Shown piece after piece: positions 25,175-32,335 of a DNA stretch of 35,651 bases; the stretch's first letter is position 1; the number at the start of each line of letters is the position of its first letter. The notes under the pieces are model-generated. The model was given only the letters and a program-made list of their open reading frames with translations. It was not told the DNA's origin and did no database searches. The DNA is taken from assembly GCA_018401735.1 (NCBI GenBank), contig JAGYKI010000028.1:1-35651 (forward strand). The letters run 5' to 3'. The translations under genes and the position numbers were made by a program. This stretch comes from Schleiferiaceae bacterium (GTDB lineage Bacteria; Bacteroidota; Bacteroidia; Flavobacteriales; Schleiferiaceae).

Positions 25175-26605
25175 TTAATCCAAATAATAGCTCATCCCCA
25201 ATTGCAATCCTGCTGACCACGGATAGAGTCGAATTTCAGCTTGATTACTCCAGTTTGTTACACTTCTTTGACCCTGGAAACCAGCAGTTATAGCAGTGCT
25301 TCCCGTTAAGAAATAATGCAGTCGCGCACCCATTAGAGCGTCAATCATCATTTGATTTTGAAAAACAGAATTAGAAACACCCTGGTAATCTAAAATGGAA
25401 TCCTGGTAAAGCATTCTCCCTTGATTATTAACGAAAGTGTTTAAGGCTGCTCCAAGATAAAGGTCCGCTTGTAAGCCCCTAAATTGCCATGATTTCCCTG
25501 CCGCAAAAGACACTTTAAAAAGCCTTGTTTTATTATAATGGATTATGCGACGCTGGGCTTGCACAGTTGTTTCAACATCTCTGTATATATTCTCATACTG
25601 TCCTGATATTAGGTTGTTCTGCACTTGAACGAGAGCATCTGAGATGGTTATCGGGTAATCGTTAATTATGGTCTGATACTGAAATTTGCTTTCCAACTGC
25701 TGGTATTGGAAACCCGAGAGTACAAAATAGTCTGCTTTTAAGTATTTGGTATAATAGCCTTGTATTTGGAAAGAACTAATGGTCCTCTGGTATTGAGCAC
25801 TAGCGGGCTTTGAATCGCCAAAACCTTCATTCCAAACAGTAATTCCACCTTCTAGAATTAATTGATTAGGAAAGTTTTTTCGGGAGCGTTTTTGTAGAGT
25901 GGTATTTCCAGTTTCAGCCCAGAAATCACCACTGAATGAATTCGCAGAATCCAAATCTTTCCTTTGTGTAACTTTTATATGGGGTGTTTTATTCACAAAT
26001 AAATTACCTAAATCAAACCAAGGCTTTAGCACGAAAGTTAGATGGGCATCATTTACTGTTGAACTATCTTCGGAGGTGATTTTTTCTGTCCCCCATATTT
26101 CTTTTCCTTTGAGCGAGTGTAAATCTTTGGTCGCAGCCAATTTGCCAACTGCTTGATCTACCGATGGAATTTGCGCTGAGGGGTTTGCTAATTCATCTTT
26201 ATTCTGTATTGAGGCAGGGGAGACAACCTCCTTTAAATCGCTCGATAATGGAATAAAAGTTTCCTTATTATTTTTCGTTTTAACCGCTGGTTTAGAATCA
26301 GTGTTTTCGGCCTTAGCTGGCACTTTAGCGCGATCCATAGGCTTGGCCGGCTTATTATTTTGAGTCTCGGCTACAGGGTAAAATAGTACTATGGGAATAG
26401 TGAGAAAAAGGGCCAAAAATAGAAGAAGCAGTCCTAATTTTCTTTGGCTCTTCTTTGGTGGTTTTGTGCTCTCTGCGACGCTTTCCGCGGCTTGCATTTT
26501 CGCAAAAATTCCCTCTTTCATAGTATCCCAACCTAGTTCAGGGGGAAGTGGATTACTATTATCGTCTTTCATCAGATTCTTGATTTTCTTACTATTAAAG
26601 TCCAC
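25175..26605 (-). CDS. Candidate dual-membrane-spanning anti-sigma factor (cytoplasmic domain, TM, linker, beta-barrel)
   Basis: Protein of 476 residues from a GTG at 26605, which overlaps the sigma gene by 11 bases; the ATG at codon 12 (26572) is the alternative. The N-terminal 55 residues are a short cytoplasmic segment (PPELGWDTMKEGIFAKM) of the kind seen in Bacteroidota anti-sigma factors. One membrane helix follows (about 57-77, LGLLLLFLALFLTIPIVLFY). A low-complexity Lys/Pro/Ala/Asn linker (about 78-185) comes next, then a strand-rich domain of about 280 residues (QIQGYYTKYLKADYFVLSGF; WSAGLQLGMSYYLD at the end) that looks like an outer-membrane barrel. This is the plan of the Dma-type anti-sigma factors described in Bacteroides thetaiotaomicron. 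No enzyme motif is present. The anti-sigma role is inferred from context and layout. Confidence 0.7.
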   Translation of the reverse strand: MDFNSKKIKNLMKDDNSNPLPPELGWDTMKEGIFAKMQAAESVAESTKPPKKSQRKLGLLLLFLALFLTIPIVLFYPVAETQNNKPAKPMDRAKVPAKAENTDSKPAVKTKNNKETFIPLSSDLKEVVSPASIQNKDELANPSAQIPSVDQAVGKLAATKDLHSLKGKEIWGTEKITSEDSSTVNDAHLTFVLKPWFDLGNLFVNKTPHIKVTQRKDLDSANSFSGDFWAETGNTTLQKRSRKNFPNQLILEGGITVWNEGFGDSKPASAQYQRTISSFQIQGYYTKYLKADYFVLSGFQYQQLESKFQYQTIINDYPITISDALVQVQNNLISGQYENIYRDVETTVQAQRRIIHYNKTRLFKVSFAAGKSWQFRGLQADLYLGAALNTFVNNQGRMLYQDSILDYQGVSNSVFQNQMMIDALMGARLHYFLTGSTAITAGFQGQRSVTNWSNQAEIRLYPWSAGLQLGMSYYLD

Positions 26606-27149
26606 TTGCCAGCATATTTAAATTTCTACCTGATAAATTAGCTCGTAACCACTTTTTAGCCCGATGTAACTGCGATCTTGATGTTTCCGGGCTAATATTT
26701 AGCATTTCCCCTACTTCTTGATGTGAGTAGTCATCAATTACTACCAGCATGAAAATTTGCTTGTACCCTTCCGGCATAGCCTTTAAATAGATCACAATTT
26801 CTTCTTTTGAAAGAACACTGACATGCTCGTCCGAGCTTGATTTCATCCGAGCTTCAGAATCAATAGGAACGATTGTTAGCGAATCCTTTGATTTGTGATA
26901 ATGTTGAATACACTGGTTAATAGTTAGTCTTCTTAACCAAAACTTAAATTCACCTTTTCCTTCGTCGAAAGAGTTTATGCTTAAAAAAAGACGAGCAAAG
27001 ATTTCCTGAATAACATCCTGGTGGTCACTTTCATTTGTTAGGTACCTTTTTACAATCGCATAAACATATCGAATGCAGCTCTCGTACATTTTTTGAAAGG
27101 CTCGCTGATCTTGTTTTTTGATTAAATCGATTAGGGCTGAATCTACCAC
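26595..27149 (-). CDS. ECF-type RNA polymerase sigma-70 factor
   Basis: Protein of 184 residues. Region 2 is at about 20-90 (YVYAIVKRYLTNESDHQDVI then QEIFARLFLSINSFD and FKFWLRRLTINQCIQHYHK) and region 4 at about 122-175 (LKAMPEGYKQIFMLVVIDDY then SHQEVGEMLNISPETSRSQL as the helix-turn-helix). The start is a GTG at 27149; no ATG precedes region 2 in this frame, and MVDSALIDLIKKQDQRAFQK is a typical ECF opening. It overlaps the probable anti-sigma gene by 11 bases, so the pair is co-made. A terminator-like hairpin at 27174-27198 separates it from the lipoprotein gene, so it may have its own promoter in the 63-base spacer. Target genes are not evident. Confidence 0.92.
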   Translation of the reverse strand: MVDSALIDLIKKQDQRAFQKMYESCIRYVYAIVKRYLTNESDHQDVIQEIFARLFLSINSFDEGKGEFKFWLRRLTINQCIQHYHKSKDSLTIVPIDSEARMKSSSDEHVSVLSKEEIVIYLKAMPEGYKQIFMLVVIDDYSHQEVGEMLNISPETSRSQLHRAKKWLRANLSGRNLNMLASGL

Positions 27150-27173
27150 CTACTTCTTAAAATTAAAATTAAG

Positions 27174-27198
27174 CCTCACGCGCACTTAGCACGTGAGG
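27174..27198 (-). terminator. Hairpin terminator after the repeat lipoprotein gene
   Basis: On the minus strand CCTCACG and CGTGAGG form a seven-base-pair stem around an eleven-base loop, flanked by further complementary AATTAA/TTAATT bases and followed by the T-rich CTTAATTTTAATTTT. It begins 15 bases after the lipoprotein stop. It could serve as a rho-independent terminator or an attenuator ahead of the sigma gene. Confidence 0.55.
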
Positions 27199-27212
27199 TC
27201 CTAATTAATTTG

Positions 27213-28184
27213 TTATTGACAATTTTCTAAATAATCGCAAATTTCTGTGTCGGAATTAAAGGTGACATTGGCGTTACCCTGCCATTTCGCAATACTAACC
27301 GGGTAACTCAGGCGTATATTACTATAGGCTCCGGTTGTGTTGTTCAATATGCTGAGGTAATTGTCGCGACTATTAATCTGTATTGCACTGCCGTTTAAGG
27401 TGATACTAATTGGATAATTAATAAAGTAGGTACAGTTTATTGGAGTACCAGGGCCTTCATTAAAAAAGAATTGAATGTGACCAGGCTTGCGATTGCAATC
27501 TTCGTTCAAAGTTTGATAAAAATCACACACGTCATTGTCATTATTCAATATGATTGTACGACCAAATTGTGTAACAGTAATAGGATATACTAGTTCTGCG
27601 TCTTTTGGGCGGCTTGGATTTCCTCCAATGGCAGGTAAATAGTCATCGTCTTTATTCAAAACGATCGAAATACCTTCCACAATAATGGTTACAGGATAAT
27701 TGATGTCATATTCATAGTTATTGTATGAAAAAATATTCAATCCATTGTAAAATAACAACATATGTGGATCAAGGTCTGAACACTGAACAGGACCACTGGC
27801 GCAGTTTACCAAGGCCTCAAGGAGATCGGTAATGGAGTTTACCTGAATAGTAACGTTGCTATCTAGGACCTGCAGCGGATAGATAAAGTCCACGATGCTA
27901 TCTGCTAAATTAATGGCTACATTTAATTCTGAGTCATTATTTACTGTGATACTAGAACCTGAAGCCTGTAGAAATGATACAGGCAGCGGAATTCTGATAC
28001 AGTCCATATAAATAGTATCCGTCGAGTAAGTTTGCATCTTACTTAATAATGGATTTACTCCAATCGTATCAACTTGACTTGTTGGTTCCTTATACGATAT
28101 CTCATCGATGTTTTCTTTATTACATGCTGCAAAAAGCAAGGTCATTAAGAGTACGAAAGCACTTGTTTTAAATAGAATTTTCAT
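27213..28184 (-). CDS. Lipoprotein with six YP-type beta repeats
   Basis: Lipoprotein of 323 residues; signal MKILFKTSAFVLLMTLLFAAC, lipidated C21. After a short linker the protein consists of about six degenerate repeats of roughly 25-30 residues with the pattern [YL]P[VIL]-x-[IV]-(x)4-G-x-[AST]-(x)2-[VI]-N-[SN]-D-(x)n-[YL]-x-x-[LI]: about 66-92 (LPVSFLQASGSSITVNNDSE), 102-128, 163-186 (YPVTIIVEGISIVLNKDD), 200-230 (YPITVTQFGRTIILNNDND), 257-281 (YPISITLNGSAIQINSRDN) and 294-322 (YPVSIAKWQGNANVTFNSD). Several repeats end in a cysteine. Similar repeats occur in other flavobacterial lipoproteins of unknown function. It lies upstream of the sigma/anti-sigma pair on the same strand but behind a hairpin, so regulation by that pair is only a possibility. 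Confidence 0.75.
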   Translation of the reverse strand: MKILFKTSAFVLLMTLLFAACNKENIDEISYKEPTSQVDTIGVNPLLSKMQTYSTDTIYMDCIRIPLPVSFLQASGSSITVNNDSELNVAINLADSIVDFIYPLQVLDSNVTIQVNSITDLLEALVNCASGPVQCSDLDPHMLLFYNGLNIFSYNNYEYDINYPVTIIVEGISIVLNKDDDYLPAIGGNPSRPKDAELVYPITVTQFGRTIILNNDNDVCDFYQTLNEDCNRKPGHIQFFFNEGPGTPINCTYFINYPISITLNGSAIQINSRDNYLSILNNTTGAYSNIRLSYPVSIAKWQGNANVTFNSDTEICDYLENCQ

Positions 28185-28579
28185 TTTTAATTCTTTTTTT
28201 AATATTAAAACCCTAAAACTTACCGATCGGTTCTAATAACAGTATCTGAAAAAGGGAGAAAACGTTGCATCATGAGCCAAAAAATTTTGATTTAAATTTG
28301 CAAGGAGCCAGTTTATAAGTTTAAATTCTTGGTAATCAAGAGTTTGACAGGCTTGAAAAAAGTTTTTAGAAAATAGGGCACCTACAAATTCGGCAAGGTC
28401 ATTAGAGGAGTTTGAGAATAGTGTGATAATGAGTCCTTGTAGTGACATAATTTGTAAAACGGAATGGACTCCGCTATGAGGCATAAGGCCCTCAGAAATG
28501 CCACCATTTTAGCTCTGTAAAGGCTTCTTTCGAAGCAAAAACCTGTTGAAACCCCCGGTCCGCATTATGTTTTGTACTT
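28185..28579. other. Spacer upstream of the repeat lipoprotein gene
   Basis: This is most of the 572-base gap before the CDP-alcohol phosphatidyltransferase gene; the remainder is repeat copy B. It holds the palindrome at 28222-28231 and a small hairpin GCTTC-TTTC-GAAGC at 28523-28536. An 83-codon open frame at 28233-28484 (-) has no recognisable domain or signal and is not called. No RNA gene was recognised. Confidence 0.55.
28222..28231. promoter_or_regulatory. 10-bp perfect palindrome upstream of the repeat lipoprotein gene
   Basis: ACCGATCGGT lies 38 to 47 bases before the ATG at 28184, in an otherwise A+T-rich stretch. A G+C-rich palindrome in this position would suit a repressor or activator site. 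There is one copy only and no assigned protein. Confidence 0.3.
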
Positions 28580-28760
28580 CTTCAACCTAATTTTTTGGTG
28601 AAACTAGGTCTCAGATCTCTTAAAAAAGTGGGATTTAAGCAAAAGCACGTGAATGCGGGGTAAAATCAGGTCTTAGACCCCTTGTAAAAAGCGGCTTGGA
28701 AATGTTTTTCCAATAAAATTGGAAATCTGAGACTGTAATTTTACGCCGAACTCAGGTTAA
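28580..28760. repeat. Shortened palindromic repeat element with a nested, degenerate extra end (copy B)
   Basis: The core, 28646-28760, has an end of type 1 on the left (ACGTGAATGCGGGGTAAAAT, then CCCCTTGTAAAAAGCGG at 28678-28694, identical over 17 bases to copy A) and an end of type 2 on the right (28727-28760, finishing CGCCGAACTCAGGTTAA). Between them both large hairpins are missing; only TTGGAAA...TTTCCAATAAAATTGGAAA remains from arm 2. A second, more decayed left end lies at about 28580-28635 (AACCTAATTTTTTGGTG, then CTCAGATCTCTTAAAAAAG) in direct orientation. The right end covers the stop codon (28757-28759) of the CDP-alcohol phosphatidyltransferase gene. It is best read as a deletion derivative of the copy A family. 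Confidence 0.75.
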
Positions 28761-29521
28761 TAAAAAGCCCTCCGCATGGAGATTAAAACAATTATCATAA
28801 GCGAATAATACAGAAAGAAAGGCAGAATGAAGGCTTTCAAACCTAAAACTAGCATCGCAGCAATGACTAATAGTTGAAAGCCTAATCCAAAGGTTGAAAG
28901 AAGGGTCAACATCCACTTTGGCAAAGCTTTACCTTGATCGGCATTTGCATCTAAAGTATAAATGATTTTGTCGAATACACCGTAGAGGATCTTATATAAA
29001 GCAAAAAGAATATTTACGCTTTTCTGTGTTTCTCCTTTCAAGGCAATGGGGGTTTCGTATTCAAAGACCCTACTGGTAGTATCGCCGTCGACTCTATTTC
29101 TTAAAATAACGTAGTAGTAATTGTAAAGCGTGCCCTGTAGCTGCATTCCAAAAAATGCTAAAAGACAGATCCAAAACGCCGAGAGATTGATATGCCATAT
29201 TGAAATGAAGAACATCGCATTTAAAATTATATCTGCTACAGAGTCTAAATAGCGACCGCTATACGAGGGGGTGTCTTTTACTCTTGCTAACTCTCCATCA
29301 GCCGCATCTAAAATAGACTTGAAAATTAAGAAGAAAGCCGCTAACCCATAAGAACCCTGCAGAATAAAGAGTATGGCCAATAAGCCCGAAATGATAAAGC
29401 CAATAGTAAGGTGAATGGGGGTAAAAGTAGTTTTCTCGAGTGAGTTTGCGATAAACCTGGCTATGGGTCTACCATAATCGGAAAGATCAATAAATTTATG
29501 CTCTTGCGGCAATTTGGACAT
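28757..29521 (-). CDS. CDP-alcohol phosphatidyltransferase family protein
   Basis: Inner-membrane enzyme of 254 residues with about six helices. The family signature D-x2-D-G-x2-A-R-x8-G-x3-D-x3-D is complete: D72, D75, G76, A79, R80, G89, D93 and D97 in LDAADGELARVKDTPSYSGR followed by YLDSVAD. Such enzymes join a CDP-activated alcohol (usually CDP-diacylglycerol) to a second alcohol such as glycerol phosphate, inositol, serine or another polar head. The acceptor cannot be told from sequence. The stop codon lies inside the terminal repeat of copy B. It is not tightly linked to other genes. Confidence 0.9.
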   Translation of the reverse strand: MSKLPQEHKFIDLSDYGRPIARFIANSLEKTTFTPIHLTIGFIISGLLAILFILQGSYGLAAFFLIFKSILDAADGELARVKDTPSYSGRYLDSVADIILNAMFFISIWHINLSAFWICLLAFFGMQLQGTLYNYYYVILRNRVDGDTTSRVFEYETPIALKGETQKSVNILFALYKILYGVFDKIIYTLDANADQGKALPKWMLTLLSTFGLGFQLLVIAAMLVLGLKAFILPFFLYYSLMIIVLISMRRAFY

Positions 29522-29840
29522 ATATCATCATAGAAAGCGTAGTGTGGAATATACCAATTGGGGAGCGCAAAGGTAGGGCTAAAACTATTTCTAAGCCGCA
29601 TTAGCAATAATAGAAGAACTTATAAGCCTTTTGCATAAAAAAGTTCTGCCGAAGCCTTGAAAGAGCAGCAACCTATCGTGACTGTTAAAGAGGAGAAAAA
29701 CTGCTTTTCGTTAAAGGCCATCACAATTTTTTTAAAGTAACAATCTAAGTCTATGATATAAGGTCGAGCGTCGGTTGAGAGTCCATCTATTTAATTCGCA
29801 TAGAATTACAGAATCGCGGAATAATTACTCCCTTTCACCT
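29522..29840. other. Spacer between the CDP-alcohol phosphatidyltransferase gene and lpxH
   Basis: The 319-base gap holds the candidate -7 box at 29568-29575 close to the downstream gene. A weak inverted repeat, AGAACTT...AAGTTCT, lies near 29610-29650. No protein gene or RNA gene was recognised, and the terminal repeats of copies A to C are absent. Confidence 0.5.
29568..29575 (-). promoter_or_regulatory. Candidate -7 element of the CDP-alcohol phosphatidyltransferase gene
   Basis: On the minus strand this reads TACCTTTG, an exact TAnnTTTG match followed by CGC, 46 bases upstream of the ATG at 29521. A clear -33 TTTG at the right distance is not seen. Confidence 0.45.
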
Positions 29841-30605
29841 CTACCCCATCGCAAACTTCTCCAACCTAAGCTCTTCACCATCAAATACGGCGTAAGTATA
29901 ATAGGTGATCCAATCACCCAGGTTAATGTAGCGCGCGGCTTGCGGCTTCAATTGAATATCTAAGGGTAAGTGGCGATGACCAAATACGAAATAATCCATC
30001 TTCTTTTGGGCTAAAATTTCGCGGCAGTAAATCACTAGCCATTCTTCTTCCTCCCCTAAAAAGATGGCGTCTTTATGGCCAGTTTTTGCGCGACTTCTTT
30101 TGGATAAGAAATCGGCCAATCCAATGCCAAAATTAGGGTGTAAACGCGCAAAAGACCATTGTAAAAAAGGATTGGCAAAAATGCGCTTAATGAATTTATA
30201 GCCGTAGTCGCCCGGTCCTAATCCATCGCCGTGACCAATATAGAAACTTTTTCCATTCCACTCTCTTTCAATGGGTTCACGGTATAGTTTAGCGCCAATT
30301 TCCTGCGGCAGATAATCAAAGATCCACATATCGTGGTTGCCGGTAAAGATGTGAATAGGAATTCCCGCATCGCTTAATTCGGCTAGCTTACCTAAAACCC
30401 GCACAAAACCCCGAGGAACCGCTTTTTTGTATTCAAACCAAAAGTCAAAGAGGTCGCCTACAATGAAAATTTCGGCTGCATCGACGCTAATCTGATCGAG
30501 CCATTTCACAAAATGCTTCTCACGCTTTAAGCTCGCCTCATAATTGGGCGCGCCTAAATGTTGATCGGAAGCAAAATAAATTCTCTTATTGTGAGGCAAC
30601 TGCAT
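29841..30605 (-). CDS. lpxH: UDP-2,3-diacylglucosamine diphosphatase (lipid A biosynthesis)
   Basis: Peripheral membrane metallophosphoesterase of 254 residues from the ATG at 30605; a longer frame from a TTG at 30647 is unlikely because family members begin just before KRIYFASDQHLGAPN. Metal and catalytic motifs: SDQH (13-16), GDLFDFWFEY (50-59), GNHD (89-92), GHGDG (124-128) and FGHRH near the C-terminus. The GDLFDFWFEY block is characteristic of LpxH, which hydrolyses UDP-2,3-diacylglucosamine to lipid X, the fourth step of lipid A synthesis. An LpxH paralogue with another substrate is possible. Confidence 0.85.
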   Translation of the reverse strand: MQLPHNKRIYFASDQHLGAPNYEASLKREKHFVKWLDQISVDAAEIFIVGDLFDFWFEYKKAVPRGFVRVLGKLAELSDAGIPIHIFTGNHDMWIFDYLPQEIGAKLYREPIEREWNGKSFYIGHGDGLGPGDYGYKFIKRIFANPFLQWSFARLHPNFGIGLADFLSKRSRAKTGHKDAIFLGEEEEWLVIYCREILAQKKMDYFVFGHRHLPLDIQLKPQAARYINLGDWITYYTYAVFDGEELRLEKFAMG

Positions 30606-30682
30606 GCTGCGAATATAATTAATGAGCCGTTCTTTTTCGATCGTCAATACTTAATTAATAACTCATCTTGGCTTTAGACCAT

Positions 30683-30709
30683 AAAAAAACCCGCCATAGG
30701 GACGGGTTT
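30683..30709 (-). terminator. Rho-independent terminator of the superoxide dismutase gene
   Basis: Minus-strand AAACCCG and CGGGTTT form a stem around a nine-base loop, followed directly by a run of T residues. It starts 22 bases after the superoxide dismutase stop codon and separates that gene from lpxH. Confidence 0.8.
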
Positions 30710-30730
30710 CAATCTTATTTTCAAGACTTA

Positions 30731-31339
30731 TTACTTCGCTGCCGCGTATCTGCGTGCTACTTCTTCCCAGTTAATTACATTGAAGAAAGCTTCGATGTAG
30801 TCGGGGCGACGGTTTTGGTAGTTTAGGTAATAGGCATGTTCCCATACGTCTAAGCCTAAAATTGGCGTTCCTTTATGCTCCACCACATCCATTAAAGGAT
30901 TGTCTTGGTTAGCTGTGCTAGAAACCTCAACCCTTCCGTCTGCTTTAACCGATAACCAAGCCCATCCAGAGCCAAACTGAGTAGCGGCAGCATTTGAGAA
31001 TGCATCTTTAAACTTTTCGAAAGATCCGTAAGCGGCATTAATCGCTTCCGCTAATTCACCGCTTGGGTTACCACCACCATTGGGTGACATGATGCTCCAA
31101 AAAAGATTGTGGTTGTAAAAACCTCCACCATTGTTTCTTACGCCTGCACCAGCAGAAGAAACATTTGCTAAAATATCTTCGATTGATTTAGAAGCTAAGT
31201 CGCTTCCTTCTATGGCTGCGTTTAATTTGGAAGTGTAAGCTGCATGATGCTTGCCATGGTGGATTTCCATGGTTTTAGCGTCAATGTGGGGTTCTAATGC
31301 GTCGTGTGCGTAAGGTAAATTTGGTAATTCGAATGCCAT
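30731..31339 (-). CDS. sodA: Superoxide dismutase, Mn-type (Fe/Mn family)
   Basis: Cytoplasmic enzyme of 202 residues converting superoxide to oxygen and hydrogen peroxide. Metal ligands are H27, H77, D164 and H168 ([25 protein letters not shown]). The residues that separate manganese from iron enzymes are of the Mn type: glycine at 73 (GGGFYNH) and the outer-sphere glutamine supplied late in the chain at 145 ([10 protein letters not shown]), as in E. coli SodA. Cambialistic use of iron cannot be excluded. It stands alone, with its own candidate promoter and terminator. Confidence 0.93.
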   Translation of the reverse strand: MAFELPNLPYAHDALEPHIDAKTMEIHHGKHHAAYTSKLNAAIEGSDLASKSIEDILANVSSAGAGVRNNGGGFYNHNLFWSIMSPNGGGNPSGELAEAINAAYGSFEKFKDAFSNAAATQFGSGWAWLSVKADGRVEVSSTANQDNPLMDVVEHKGTPILGLDVWEHAYYLNYQNRRPDYIEAFFNVINWEEVARRYAAAK

Positions 31340-31383
31340 GTTATTGAATTTTATGGTGTTTGTGTTTAACGTATTATGTAGAA

Positions 31384-31415
31384 CAAATCTAAGCAGCAGA
31401 AAGTTCTCTCACCAA
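31384..31415 (-). promoter_or_regulatory. Candidate promoter of the superoxide dismutase gene
   Basis: On the minus strand TTG (31413-31415) and the exact -7 consensus TAGATTTG (31384-31391) are 21 bases apart. Initiation near 31377 would leave a leader of roughly 37 bases. Confidence 0.5.
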
Positions 31416-31458
31416 GCTTTTGGATTAATTTCTGCTTAAGTCTGATAATGCAAACTTA

Positions 31459-32256
31459 TCAGCGCACTTTCGCCCGGCTAATAACCCGACGAAATAAGTC
31501 AGGGAAATAGCGTTTCAAATAAACTCCAAAGCGCTCTTTTCCTCCAATATACATTTCGGCCTGGCCTCTTTTTAGTCCTAGCAATGCCTTCGCGGCAAAT
31601 AAGTCCGCGGGCATGCCCTGCGCTTGAGCCGCATCCATTTCATTTAGAGCTTGCCCATCTCCCTTGAGGGCGTGGAGCGAAAGCTCCGTTTTTATAAATC
31701 CTGGACAAATTATACTCACTTCTAATTGGCCTGTATGCTCGGCGCGTAGGCTATCGTAAAAGCCGTGTAAAGCATGTTTTGAAGCGGCGTAACCAGATCG
31801 ATAAGGGCTGCCAAATTTTCCCACTAAACTACTTATTACGGCTATTTGCCCTTTGCGTTTTAAAAGATTATCTAAGGTATTTAGAGTGATACGAACATTA
31901 GACAAGTAATTGATTTTCATTAACCTGTCGAATACGTCTATGGAGGTTTCCGCCGCAAAGGCACGCTGGGAAATGCCCGCATTTAAAAGTAATAGGTCTA
32001 TACCCTGAAATGTCGACTGCGCTATTTTACAAGCCTCGTTTGTACCAGTTTCATCGGCCAAATCGAAAGGCAGAACTTTTACCTCGCTTGCGCCTTTTGC
32101 TAGGCAAGATTTTGCCACTTCTTCTAATTTCTCTTTCCTGCGAGCCGATACGATTAATTTTGCCCCTTCTTTAGCAAAAGCCTCCGCTAAAGCTAGGCCA
32201 ATGCCTTCTGAGGCACCGGTTATCCAAACTACTTTTCCCTTGAAACTCTTTTTCAT
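31459..32256 (-). CDS. Short-chain dehydrogenase/reductase
   Basis: Product of 265 residues from the ATG at 32256 (MKKSFKGKVVWITGASEGIG); a TTG extension to 32283 is rejected. Classical SDR motifs: cofactor-binding TGASEGIG (13-20) with an arginine pair after the second strand (SARRK) that suggests NADP(H), NAGIS (92-96), catalytic S142/S143, Y156 and K160 in YAASK. The C-terminus has hydrophobic and basic residues (YLKRYFPDLFRRVISRAKVR) that may touch the membrane, as in DhrB/retinol-dehydrogenase-like members. The substrate is unknown. Confidence 0.9.
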   Translation of the reverse strand: MKKSFKGKVVWITGASEGIGLALAEAFAKEGAKLIVSARRKEKLEEVAKSCLAKGASEVKVLPFDLADETGTNEACKIAQSTFQGIDLLLLNAGISQRAFAAETSIDVFDRLMKINYLSNVRITLNTLDNLLKRKGQIAVISSLVGKFGSPYRSGYAASKHALHGFYDSLRAEHTGQLEVSIICPGFIKTELSLHALKGDGQALNEMDAAQAQGMPADLFAAKALLGLKRGQAEMYIGGKERFGVYLKRYFPDLFRRVISRAKVR

Positions 32257-32335
32257 GGACGAAAAATACAAATAAGGTCGCAAGGGACTACTTGCTCAAT
32301 CTATTTCCTTGCTTAACTTAGAGGCAAAATCTTTT

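Noticed and set aside
28233..28484. 83-codon open frame on the minus strand upstream of the repeat lipoprotein gene
   Set aside because: No recognisable domain, signal or ribosome site; composition looks like read-through of A+T-rich spacer, and it ends 48 bases before a solid gene without coupling.
29775..29963. 62-codon plus-strand open frame in the spacer before lpxH
   Set aside because: Runs into the 3' end of lpxH on the opposite strand, and has no signal, domain or promoter.
31384..31392. CAAATCTAA before the superoxide dismutase gene, matching nine bases of the metal operator
   Set aside because: The shared bases are the reverse of the -7 box TTAGATTTG present in both promoters, so the match is explained by promoter consensus; no palindrome surrounds it.
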